A DNA stretch of 7,801 bases. It comes from Thermoflexales bacterium (GTDB lineage: Bacteria > Chloroflexota > Anaerolineae > Fen-1058). Positions 1 to 5,644 of this stretch are shown piece after piece. Under the pieces are notes generated by a model that did not search any database, was not told the DNA's origin, and saw only the letters and a program-made list of their open reading frames with translations. How positions within the stretch are numbered: the first letter of the stretch is position 1; each line of letters starts with the position of its first letter. The stretch lies in the NCBI GenBank assembly GCA_017882055.1, contig JADGQE010000183.1:1-7801 (forward strand), given 5' to 3'. The translations under genes were made by a program, and so were the position numbers.

Positions 1-131
1 GCCTTCGCAAGGGCTTCGTGGCCGTTGCCGGCAAAATGGAGTTCATACGGTTCCAGCGTCAGCAGGGCCTCTAAGGTCTCGCGTCCCGCCGGTTCATCAT
101 CGACGATCAAGGCAATGCTTTTAGGTCTCAC
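1..131 (-). CDS. Response regulator, N-terminal part of the receiver domain (runs off the window)
   Basis: Only the first 43 codons are inside the window. Read on the minus strand from a GTG at 131-129, the protein begins MRPKSIALIVDDEPAGRE. This is the first beta strand of a CheY-like receiver domain followed by the acidic DD pair that binds Mg2+, then helix alpha1 and 'FAGNGHEALA', the usual beta2/alpha2 region. The phospho-acceptor Asp and any output domain lie beyond base 1, so the output (DNA binding, GGDEF, HD-GYP or other) cannot be told. The GTG overlaps the TGA stop of the kinase gene as GTGA, which points to translational coupling. It is therefore probably the partner of that kinase, receiving phosphate from it or from its own receiver domain. 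The GTG is preferred because it fits the start of the domain and the overlap; no in-frame ATG precedes the conserved region. Confidence 0.85.
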   Translation of the reverse strand, partial: MRPKSIALIVDDEPAGRETLEALLTLEPYELHFAGNGHEALAK

Positions 132-2221
132 CTGGAATCAGTTCCCTGTGTTCGATTGAGTTGTGTCTCAATCGCGGCCATCAATATCTTCAGGCTGATC
201 GGTTTGCTCAGATAATCATTAGCGCCCGCGGCCAGGCAGCGCTCTCGATCGCCCGGCATGGCAACGGCGGTTAAGGCAATGATGGGAATGTCGGTCAGAC
301 CCGTGAGCAGGCGGATTTGTCGAGTCGCTTCCAGACCATCCAGCTCCGGCATTTGAACATCCATCAAAATCAAATCCGGCTGATATTCTCGTGCGCGCTC
401 AATGGCCTCACGCCCATTGCGAGCCACAATCAAGCGGCAGCCTTTGGCTTGCAGATAGTCACTGACCATTCGGACATTGCTTTCATTATCTTCGGCCAGC
501 AAAATGAGTGGCGGCGTGATCGATTGAGTGGCCGCCCGTTTTTTCGCCCCGGTCGATGCGGGAACAGGACTGGAGTCAAATAGGGAGGCGCTCGCTTGCC
601 CTTCGGTTTGCCAGCGCAACGACACCGTGAAGCGACTGCCTTTGCCCGGCTCGCTTTCCATGGCGACGCTGCCGCCGTGCATATCGACTAAACGCTCCAC
701 CAATGATAAGCCCAGGCCGGTGCCCGGATTCTGGCGTTCCAGACTGCTGTTTAACTGCACGAAAGGTTTGAACAACAACGGCATGTCTTCGCGCGCGATG
801 CCAATGCCGGTATCCCAGACGACAAACCGGACGATCTGCGCCTCGGCCTCGCCGTGAACTTCGAGTCCGATTTCGCCGCCGGGCAGCGTGAATTTAACGG
901 CATTGTTGAGCAAGTTCACCAGGATTTGTTTGAGGCGGCGGCCATCAACCTGGATGGTCGTTACCGCACGGTCGATGTGCGACTGTATTTTGATCTGTTT
1001 CTTGTCGGCCAATTCTTTGATCAGGCGCAGGCTGGCCTGGCAGATGGAATCGGCGGAGACCGCACTGATTTCCAATTCCGATTTGCCCGCTTCGATCTTG
1101 GACAGGTCCAAAATGTCGTTGATCAGCGCCAGCAGGTGTTGGCCGCTCTCTTCAATCCGCCCGACGGTTTTGGCCTGCCGCTCATTCAACGGGCCGTAGA
1201 CTTGCTCCTGGAGTGTTTCCGACAGACCGAGGATGGCATTGAGCGGTGTGCGCAGTTCATGACTGACATTGGCGAGAAACTCGTCTTTCATCCGCACGGC
1301 CCGCGCCAACTCGGCATTCAGCGCGCTCAGATCATTGCTGCGCTGACGTAAGACCTCTTCGGCGCGGCGTTGTTCGGTGACATCGGTGAGAACCACCTGG
1401 ATGGCCGGCTGACCCCGATAGATACAGCGCGACCCGATCGCCGTGATGTCGATGACCCGCCCATCCAGGCCGATGAGTTTCTGATCAACACTCGGGACGG
1501 ACTCACCGCTATCGATCAACTGGACTCTGTGTTTGACCATCGCGTGGAAATCAGGGTGAACGATTTGCAGGAAGGGTCGATTGAGCAGATCGTCGGCGGT
1601 CGAAGCGCCGAGCAGATCGAGTGTGGCCTGATTGGCAAAAACAATCGTGCCCTTGACGTGTACCAGAATCGGAGCCGGCGAAATCTCCACCAGCCGCCGA
1701 TAACTTTCCTCGCTTTGACGGAGCACTATTTCGATCTGCTTCCGGCTGGTAATATCCGTTGCGCCACACAGCACCCCGACGTGTTGTCCATCGGCCGATC
1801 TGGCCGGATCGAGATGCAGCTCAAACCAATGGTCCAGACCATCAATCCCTTTGAAGCACTTCTCGATCACGACATCCTGCCCGTCTATAATGGTACTGGC
1901 GATCCGGGCATACTCCTCCGGCTGTTCCTTAAGTAGATAATCGAAGATGGAACGGCCTGTTTTGATTTCTTGCCCGAACGCCGCCTGCCAGACTCGCGTT
2001 GCAGCGGTGTTGAAGGCGAGGATGTTCGCATTGAAATCCACCAGAATGAAGAATTGCGAGCTGCTATTGAGAATCGTTGATAGGGTCGACTGCGACTCGC
2101 GGACGGCAGCTTCAATCCGCTGAGGCTCGGCTCTTCTGGCACGCTCCAGCTTCGTCACGCGCCGGCGCAATTGAGCCAATTCTTTGATGAGTTGTTGCCT
2201 GGTTTTACGCTCGTCCTGCAT
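128..2221 (-). CDS. Cytoplasmic hybrid sensor histidine kinase (PAS-PAS-HisKA-HATPase-REC)
   Basis: 697 aa with no membrane segment, so it should sense a cytoplasmic signal. Order of parts: an N-terminal coiled coil (about 5-45, of the 'LIKELAQLRRRVTKLE' type common in front of PAS kinases); PAS 1 (about 46-160, ending GVLCGATDITSRKQ); PAS 2 (about 171-288, ending VVLTDVTEQRR); a HisKA dimerisation domain with H-box FLANVSHELRTPLNAILG, H321 being the phospho-acceptor; and a HATPase_c domain with N-box NLLNNAVKF (about 436-444), DTGIGI (470-475) and GTGLGL (500-505). A low-complexity linker (about 540-570) leads to a C-terminal receiver domain with acidic E577/D578, phospho-acceptor D621 in LMDVQMPELDG, T651 and K673. 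All catalytic residues are present. No HPt domain is attached. The ATG at 2221 has GGAG six bases upstream. The PAS ligand is unknown; no PAS cofactor signature is evident. The gene ends in GTGA shared with the response regulator, so the two form one operon. Confidence 0.95.
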   Translation of the reverse strand: MQDERKTRQQLIKELAQLRRRVTKLERARRAEPQRIEAAVRESQSTLSTILNSSSQFFILVDFNANILAFNTAATRVWQAAFGQEIKTGRSIFDYLLKEQPEEYARIASTIIDGQDVVIEKCFKGIDGLDHWFELHLDPARSADGQHVGVLCGATDITSRKQIEIVLRQSEESYRRLVEISPAPILVHVKGTIVFANQATLDLLGASTADDLLNRPFLQIVHPDFHAMVKHRVQLIDSGESVPSVDQKLIGLDGRVIDITAIGSRCIYRGQPAIQVVLTDVTEQRRAEEVLRQRSNDLSALNAELARAVRMKDEFLANVSHELRTPLNAILGLSETLQEQVYGPLNERQAKTVGRIEESGQHLLALINDILDLSKIEAGKSELEISAVSADSICQASLRLIKELADKKQIKIQSHIDRAVTTIQVDGRRLKQILVNLLNNAVKFTLPGGEIGLEVHGEAEAQIVRFVVWDTGIGIAREDMPLLFKPFVQLNSSLERQNPGTGLGLSLVERLVDMHGGSVAMESEPGKGSRFTVSLRWQTEGQASASLFDSSPVPASTGAKKRAATQSITPPLILLAEDNESNVRMVSDYLQAKGCRLIVARNGREAIERAREYQPDLILMDVQMPELDGLEATRQIRLLTGLTDIPIIALTAVAMPGDRERCLAAGANDYLSKPISLKILMAAIETQLNRTQGTDSR

Positions 2222-2272
2222 CCCAGTCTCCGGGCCGACTCAAACGTCATCGCAACCTGTTGCTTGCCCACG

Positions 2273-2281
2273 AGTATATCA
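2273..2281 (-). promoter_or_regulatory. Putative promoter of the hybrid kinase gene (extended -10)
   Basis: On the minus strand this reads TGA-TATACT: a TGN extended -10 joined to a hexamer matching TATAAT at five of six positions. There is no convincing -35 at 16-18 bases upstream, which an extended -10 can compensate for. Transcription would start near 2266, leaving a leader of about 45 nt that contains the GGAG ribosome site of the kinase. It faces away from the sortase promoter about 60 bases off. Confidence 0.5.
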
Positions 2282-2335
2282 TTTTTCTGGCGACCGAGGT
2301 ATCGCCTACGGTAACCGCGTGACCTTGAATCAAGC

Positions 2336-2344
2336 TGATATAAT
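2336..2344 (+). promoter_or_regulatory. Putative sortase promoter (extended -10)
   Basis: TGA-TATAAT is a perfect extended -10 box. No good -35 is seen at the usual distance. The expected transcript start is near 2351. That places the upstream in-frame ATG at 2352 at or next to the 5' end, while the ATG at 2385 has a normal short leader with AAGG and AGG upstream. This decides the start chosen for the sortase, unless the mRNA is leaderless from 2352. Confidence 0.6.
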
Positions 2345-2384
2345 CAGGCCCATGTTACACCCAACGAGTGAAGGTCCAGGTTGC

Positions 2385-3155
2385 ATGGCTCGCCTGTTTT
2401 TAGCCACCGGGCTTGCCTTGCTCATCGTGGGCGGCATTGCGCTTTATCCCTCGGTGCGTGATGCCGTCGAGCCGCTGCCGCCGGATTTTGGTGAGGCAAC
2501 TTTGCCACTCGCGGCCCCGCTACCGGCAACCTTGCCGCCGGCAATCTTGCCGCCGCGCCCCGCAGCGACGCCGCTATCTCCCCAGGTTGCGACCATCCCT
2601 GAACAGCTGCCAGACACATCGCTTGCACGACTTCCGGCGGCGCGACCGCATTCGAGCGTGCCGTCCGCTTCAGCGTCCGGCGCTAAAACGATCCAGGCAC
2701 CGAAGCGCATCATTATCCCGGCGATCGATCTCAACGCGCCGATCGAGCTGGTTGGCTGGCAAGTGATCGAGGGGGTCAGTCAGTGGGAGGTGCCGGGTCA
2801 TTTTGCGGCGGGTTGGCTCCAGACGTCAGCTCCATTGGGGCAGCCGGGCAACACCGTATTGGATGGGCATCACAACCTGGCCGGGGAAGTGTTCCGGCGC
2901 TTAGTCGATTTGAAACTGGGTGATGAGATCGAAGTGGATTCCGATCGTCGCTCTTTTTTCTACCGGGTGACGGCGCGCGAGGTGCTGCTCGAACGCGATC
3001 AACCGCGCGAAGTGCGGCTCAAGAATGCCCGCTGGATTCAACCGACGACGGATGAGCGCCTGACGCTGGTCACTTGCTGGCCGTATACCAGCAACACCCA
3101 TCGGTTGATCATTGTGGCCCAGCCGATCGATCAAAATGACAACGGCTTGAAGTAA
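2385..3155 (+). CDS. Membrane-anchored sortase
   Basis: 256 aa from the ATG at 2385. Residues about 3-22 (LFLATGLALLIVGGIALYPS) form a signal-anchor, so the catalytic domain faces outward. Residues about 30-100 are a proline- and alanine-rich stalk (repeated LPP/LPA units) with little predicted fold. The sortase domain starts near residue 107 (KRIIIPAIDLNAPIELVGW) and ends at the C terminus. Catalytic residues are visible: His162 in LDGHHN, Cys231 in LTLVTCWP and Arg240 in THRLIIVA. Sortases cleave a C-terminal sorting signal of exported proteins and join it to a wall or pilin amine. The TLVTC context and compact size resemble class D/E-type housekeeping enzymes; the class is uncertain. No substrate with an LPxTG-like signal lies in the window. 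Longer readings from 2352 (267 aa) or 2184 are possible, but 2184 overlaps the kinase gene and lies upstream of the predicted transcript start. It is the only plus-strand gene here. Confidence 0.92.
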   Translation: MARLFLATGLALLIVGGIALYPSVRDAVEPLPPDFGEATLPLAAPLPATLPPAILPPRPAATPLSPQVATIPEQLPDTSLARLPAARPHSSVPSASASGAKTIQAPKRIIIPAIDLNAPIELVGWQVIEGVSQWEVPGHFAAGWLQTSAPLGQPGNTVLDGHHNLAGEVFRRLVDLKLGDEIEVDSDRRSFFYRVTAREVLLERDQPREVRLKNARWIQPTTDERLTLVTCWPYTSNTHRLIIVAQPIDQNDNGLK

Positions 3156-3217
3156 TCAGAACCAGGGTGACTGCTCAGCCGTCACGCGACGCGGGACGAT
3201 ACATCCTTGCGCAGTTA

Positions 3218-3250
3218 CGAAACCAAAACCGATCTTCAAATAAAGATCGG
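3218..3250 (-). terminator. Intrinsic terminator downstream of tatC
   Basis: CCGATCTT (3229-3236) and AAGATCGG (3243-3250) form a perfect 8-bp stem with a 6-base loop. On the minus strand the stem is followed directly by TTTTGGTTTCG, a U-rich tract. On the plus strand the stem is followed by CTGAATTC, so it should stop minus-strand transcripts only. It lies 35 bases after the tatC stop and separates tatC from the convergent sortase gene. Confidence 0.8.
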
Positions 3251-3285
3251 CTGAATTCGGGTCGATTGGCGGATCGGTTTAGAGA

Positions 3286-4047
3286 TTACTGAAGTCCGCG
3301 CGCTTTCATGGTGGCCACGACTTCCTTCGATAGATTCTTCTTGCGGCCCGCTTCGATCCGCCGGGCGACAAAGATACTCAGTTCATAGAGCAGCAACAGC
3401 GGCACCATCACCGTCAATGGGGCAACGATGGGATCAGCCACCGGAGTAATAATCTCGGCGAAGACGAACAACGCAAAGTAGGCGACGCGTCGCTGCTTAC
3501 GCAGAGTCTTGGACGTCAGCAGCCGCAGACGCACCAGCAAGATCAACAACGTGGGCAATTGAAAAGCCAGCCCGCACGACAGCAAAAAGAACACGACGAA
3601 CGAAATGTAGGCATCGGCCGCCGGTAAAAACTCCACCTGCGGCGGGAAGAGTTCGATCAACACACGGATCATCCCCCACAGCAAGTAATAACCGAAGATC
3701 GAGCCGATCACAAACAGGACGAGCGATCCGCCCAGCGCCGGAAAAATCGCACGGCGCTCGTGTTCCATCAAGCCCGGACTGATGAACGAATACACGTGAT
3801 AGGCCCACACCGGAAACGCGACGACGATGCCCGCATACAGCGCGATGTGCCACTTGATCATGAAGCCGTCCATGATGCCGAAGGCTTTGAGTTGCAATCC
3901 GCCTGAAGGCAGCAACAGGACATTCAGCAGTGGGTCAGCCAGAAAGAAGGCCGCCAGCGTGGCAACCAGAATCGCTGCCACCGAAATAATAATTCGGCGG
4001 CGCAATTCTTCCAGGTGATCGACCAAGCTCATCTGCTTCTCAGCCAT
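3286..4047 (-). CDS. tatC: Sec-independent protein translocase subunit TatC
   Basis: 253 aa, a normal TatC length, with six predicted membrane helices. TatC is the receptor that binds twin-arginine signal peptides and recruits TatA to export folded proteins. Family motifs in order: N-terminal LVDHLEELRRRI (8-19, with E14 in the signal-peptide site), then FISPGLMEHERR (88-99, with P91 and E97 equal to E. coli Pro/E103), and late in the protein ITPVADP (D205) and LLLLYELSIF (217-226). The intramembrane glutamate of E. coli TatC (E170) is Gln in AFQLP here (Q163), a conservative change that I recall from other homologues. The C-terminal tail (about 229-253) is basic and cytoplasmic. The ribosome site is weak; the start is fixed by the conserved N terminus. 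It follows tatA1 by 57 bases on the same strand and is probably co-transcribed, ending at the hairpin at 3229-3250. Confidence 0.97.
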   Translation of the reverse strand: MAEKQMSLVDHLEELRRRIIISVAAILVATLAAFFLADPLLNVLLLPSGGLQLKAFGIMDGFMIKWHIALYAGIVVAFPVWAYHVYSFISPGLMEHERRAIFPALGGSLVLFVIGSIFGYYLLWGMIRVLIELFPPQVEFLPAADAYISFVVFFLLSCGLAFQLPTLLILLVRLRLLTSKTLRKQRRVAYFALFVFAEIITPVADPIVAPLTVMVPLLLLYELSIFVARRIEAGRKKNLSKEVVATMKARGLQ

Positions 4048-4069
4048 GTCACATCATCTAACTTCAAAC

Positions 4070-4087
4070 TTTAGATTTTAGATTTGA
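4070..4087. repeat. Short heptamer repeat between tatA1 and tatC
   Basis: TTTAGAT occurs twice in tandem (4070-4076 and 4077-4083), followed by a degenerate third unit. In the phase GATTTNN this matches the longer heptamer run at 7724-7751. It lies 23 bases upstream of the tatC start in an AT-rich gap inside an otherwise GC-rich region. Confidence 0.55.
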
Positions 4088-4104
4088 ATACCTAATGCCA
4101 AAGG

Positions 4105-4428
4105 TTAGGCCGGCATCGGCGCGCCGCACTTGCTGCAGAACCTGGCGTCGAGCGAATTAGCTCCGCCGCACTGCGAACAATACACGGTACCAGCGGCCGG
4201 CACGGATGTGGACGGCTGAACCGACGCGGGGGGCTGAGTCGTCCCCGTCCCTTCGGGCTTGGTCACTTCCTCGCGGAAGCTATCCGTCATTTCGCGCGTG
4301 CCCTGGCGAAACTCGTTGATGGCCTTGCCCAGGCCGTGTCCGATTTCGGGCAGACGCTTTGGCCCAAAGATAATGAGCGCTACAATCAAGATCACAATCA
4401 GATGGATGGGTTGTATTCCGAACGGCAT
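4105..4428 (-). CDS. tatA: TatA-family translocase subunit with C-terminal zinc ribbon (copy 1, next to tatC)
   Basis: 107 aa. The N terminus has the TatA plan: a short membrane helix (about 8-21), the hinge FGPKRLPEIG (21-30), and an amphipathic helix (about 25-53, GHGLGKAINEFRQGTREMTDSFREE). TatA oligomerises to let folded proteins cross after TatC has bound them. A Pro/Thr/Ser linker (about 58-80) leads to a C-terminal four-cysteine knuckle, C84-x2-C87-x10-C98-x2-C101 (YCSQCGG...FCSKCG), typical of a zinc ribbon and located in the cytoplasm. That domain is not part of ordinary TatA. The start is supported by GGAGG five bases before the ATG. The protein is about 74% identical to copy 2 over the first 53 residues (39 of 53). 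No separate TatB is seen, so either copy may do both jobs. It precedes tatC on the same strand. Confidence 0.93.
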   Translation of the reverse strand: MPFGIQPIHLIVILIVALIIFGPKRLPEIGHGLGKAINEFRQGTREMTDSFREEVTKPEGTGTTQPPASVQPSTSVPAAGTVYCSQCGGANSLDARFCSKCGAPMPA

Positions 4429-4493
4429 GTTAACCTCCTGGTCGCAGCGTGTCAGGCCACAACCTTACAATACGCTTTTATTTAGAAGCTGCA

Positions 4494-4534
4494 CAGTTGC
4501 GATAGCGATGGTGCAACTGCCGCCGTCCACGGCG
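4494..4534 (-). promoter_or_regulatory. Two potential stem-loops in the tatA1 leader
   Basis: CAGTTGC (4494-4500) pairs perfectly with GCAACTG (4513-4519) around a 12-base loop. Next to it, CGCCGT (4521-4526) and ACGGCG (4529-4534) form a second arm pair around two bases. Both sit between the putative promoter at 4546-4551 and the tatA1 ribosome site, so they would be in the leader mRNA. They fall in a stretch of about 61 bases that is absent from the otherwise alignable tatA2 leader. The role is unknown: a protein operator, an RNA switch or a processing site are all possible. No U-tract follows, so a terminator is unlikely. Confidence 0.4.
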
Positions 4535-4545
4535 TAAGCATTAAT

Positions 4546-4551
4546 ATTATA
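4546..4551 (-). promoter_or_regulatory. Putative tatA1-tatC promoter (-10 box)
   Basis: On the minus strand this is a perfect TATAAT within GTTATAATATT. No convincing -35 is seen. The 11-base string AATATTATAAC (plus-strand reading) around it recurs upstream of tatA2, so the promoter appears to have been duplicated with the gene. The expected leader to tatA1 is about 110 nt. Confidence 0.5.
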
Positions 4552-4598
4552 ACCGATAACTCGCTTGGATTGCCCGCCAAAAGCTCCGTAGTCAGGGC

Positions 4599-4620
4599 GG
4601 TTGCAAAGTTGCCAGCAACC
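4599..4620. repeat. Inverted repeat downstream of tatA2
   Basis: GGTTGC (4599-4604) and GCAACC (4615-4620) pair around ten bases, and an inner GTTGC/GCAAC pairing around two bases is also possible. It starts 37 bases after the tatA2 stop on the minus strand. There is no U-tract, so it is at best a weak transcript end. The rest of the 228-base gap between tatA2 and tatA1 holds the tatA1 promoter and leader. Confidence 0.35.
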
Positions 4621-4656
4621 AGGCAGATGACGGGCGACGGTTCGCTTCATCGGGCA

Positions 4657-4944
4657 TCAAGCCGCGAGCCGCACACCACACTTGTTGCAGAATTTGGCGT
4701 CAGACACATTAGCCATGCCACATTGCGAACAGTAGACGGTATCAGCCGGTGCGGACGTCGCTCCAGTGCCGGGCCTGGTCGCTTTCTCACGGAAGCTGCC
4801 AGTCATCTCGCGCACACCCTGGCGGAATTCACTGATCGCTTTGCCCAGGCTGTGCCCGATCTCCGGCAGCCGCTTTGGGCCGAAGAGAATCAGCGCCGCC
4901 AGCAGGATCAAGATAATATCGGTGAATTCTATTCTGAATGGCAT
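4657..4944 (-). CDS. tatA: TatA-family translocase subunit with C-terminal zinc ribbon (copy 2)
   Basis: 95 aa, a paralogue of the downstream TatA. It has a membrane helix (about 8-21), FGPKRLPEIG (21-30), an amphipathic helix (about 25-53), a linker shorter than in copy 1 (about 55-68), and a zinc ribbon C72-x2-C75-x10-C86-x2-C89 (YCSQCGM...FCNKCG). The spacing of the four cysteines is the same as in copy 1. The membrane helix differs most: E6, F7, T8 and D9 replace Q6, P7, I8 and H9. Since N-terminal polar residues matter for TatA versus TatB behaviour, the copies may have diverged in role. GGGAGG lies five bases before the ATG, in the same GAGGTTAACATGCC context as copy 1. It has its own putative promoter at 5001-5006, and the gap to copy 1 holds another, so it may be transcribed separately from tatA1-tatC. 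Confidence 0.93.
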   Translation of the reverse strand: MPFRIEFTDIILILLAALILFGPKRLPEIGHSLGKAISEFRQGVREMTGSFREKATRPGTGATSAPADTVYCSQCGMANVSDAKFCNKCGVRLAA

Positions 4945-4955
4945 GTTAACCTCCC

Positions 4956-4965
4956 GGTTGCAACC
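4956..4965. repeat. Palindrome beside the tatA2 ribosome site
   Basis: GGTTGCAACC is a perfect 10-bp palindrome ending just upstream of the GGGAGG ribosome site of tatA2. The aligned bases in the tatA1 leader (GGTCGCAGCG) are not palindromic. It shares the GTTGC/GCAAC core with the inverted repeats at 4494-4519 and 4599-4620. It could be a repressor site or chance. Confidence 0.3.
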
Positions 4966-5000
4966 TGCCAGACAACAAGTTTCAATGTGCTTTAGCGAAT

Positions 5001-5006
5001 ATTATA
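5001..5006 (-). promoter_or_regulatory. Putative tatA2 promoter (-10 box)
   Basis: A minus-strand TATAAT within GTTATAATATTCG, sharing 11 bases with the box upstream of tatA1. The predicted leader is about 50 nt and ends in a strong GGGAGG ribosome site. No good -35 is visible. It lies in the 128-base gap after the coiled-coil membrane protein gene. No clear terminator is seen there, so read-through from the esterase operon into tatA2 is possible. Confidence 0.5.
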
Positions 5007-5072
5007 ACTCATATCACATCGGCGCGGCGGCATATTCTAAGGATCACGGGGCGCCGGAAAAGACCCCAACCC

Positions 5073-5621
5073 TCAATGGTTGTTGTCCGTATCTTGATGC
5101 AGACCATTGGTAATAGGATTGCGCTTCACGTGCCTGGCCAGGCGCTTGCGTGTATGATTCTCGTCAAAGCGAGCCGCGCCCTGCGGGTGCAATTCACGCA
5201 GATCGGGTATAGCCTGAGCCGGCTTGCGCGCATAAGTTTTGCCTTGCATTGAAGCGATCAGTTCTTTCAGTTCCTCCATCTCCTCGTGCTGATTCGCCAG
5301 CGCCTGCATCAACCAGATATGGCTCTCGGTGATGTGCTCATGATCTTCCTGCGCGCGTTTTTCTTGCAGCTCGGCGATCTGCTTCTGGCGTACTTCAGAG
5401 ATCGTTGCATACAACAGCACGATCGAACTGACGGCCACGCTCATCGTGTTCAAATAACTATTGAGGCTTAACACCAGAACCGTATTGTTAGCAAACGCGA
5501 TCAGCGGAATCAACAACGCGATCGTGAGCAGAATAACCGGCCGGAAGGTGAGAAAGCGCACCGGCCACGGCAGGACAAACTTATCGAGAAATGTATTGAA
5601 TCGATTCATTAAGTTACGCAT
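5073..5621 (-). CDS. Two-helix membrane protein with cytoplasmic coiled-coil tail (uncharacterised)
   Basis: 182 aa; I do not recognise the family with certainty. Two hydrophobic segments are seen (about 28-45, PVILLTIALLIPLIAFA, and about 48-74, VLVLSLNSYLNTMSVAVSSIVLLYATI). A charged, heptad-rich stretch (about 75-126, QKQIAELQEKRAQ...EEMEELKELIASMQ) follows and should be a coiled coil. The tail (about 127-182) is polar, basic and probably disordered. This plan, a pair of helices then a long charged helix, recalls DUF1003 and low-affinity iron-permease-like proteins, but their defining motifs are not clear here, so no function is assigned. GGGAG lies eight bases before the ATG; M5 is a less likely alternative start. 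It follows the esterase gene by 23 bases and is probably in the same transcript. Confidence 0.85.
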   Translation of the reverse strand: MRNLMNRFNTFLDKFVLPWPVRFLTFRPVILLTIALLIPLIAFANNTVLVLSLNSYLNTMSVAVSSIVLLYATISEVRQKQIAELQEKRAQEDHEHITESHIWLMQALANQHEEMEELKELIASMQGKTYARKPAQAIPDLRELHPQGAARFDENHTRKRLARHVKRNPITNGLHQDTDNNH

Positions 5622-5644
5622 GAGTCAATCTCCCATCATCATGA

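Noticed and set aside
1370..1936. 188-aa open frame on the plus strand, and a second of 165 aa at 854-1351
   Set aside because: Both lie wholly inside the hybrid kinase gene in antisense. The minus-strand product has continuous PAS/HisKA/HATPase motifs, while these frames show no recognisable domain or ribosome site.
2184..2384. 67-codon N-terminal extension of the sortase frame
   Set aside because: It overlaps the divergent kinase gene and its promoter region and lies upstream of the predicted sortase transcript start. The signal-anchor begins naturally at 2385.
3165..3190. GTGAC...GTCAC inverted repeat after the sortase gene as its terminator
   Set aside because: The stem is only five base pairs with a long loop and no U-tract follows on the plus strand. 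No sortase terminator could be identified.
4465..4650. 61-aa minus-strand open frame between the two tatA genes
   Set aside because: No ribosome site, and the composition is unlike a protein. It runs across the tatA1 promoter box and the leader hairpins, so the stretch is better explained as regulatory DNA.
5035..5070. GGGG...CCCC pairing after the coiled-coil membrane protein gene as a terminator
   Set aside because: Only four strong base pairs with a long loop and no U-tract on the minus strand.
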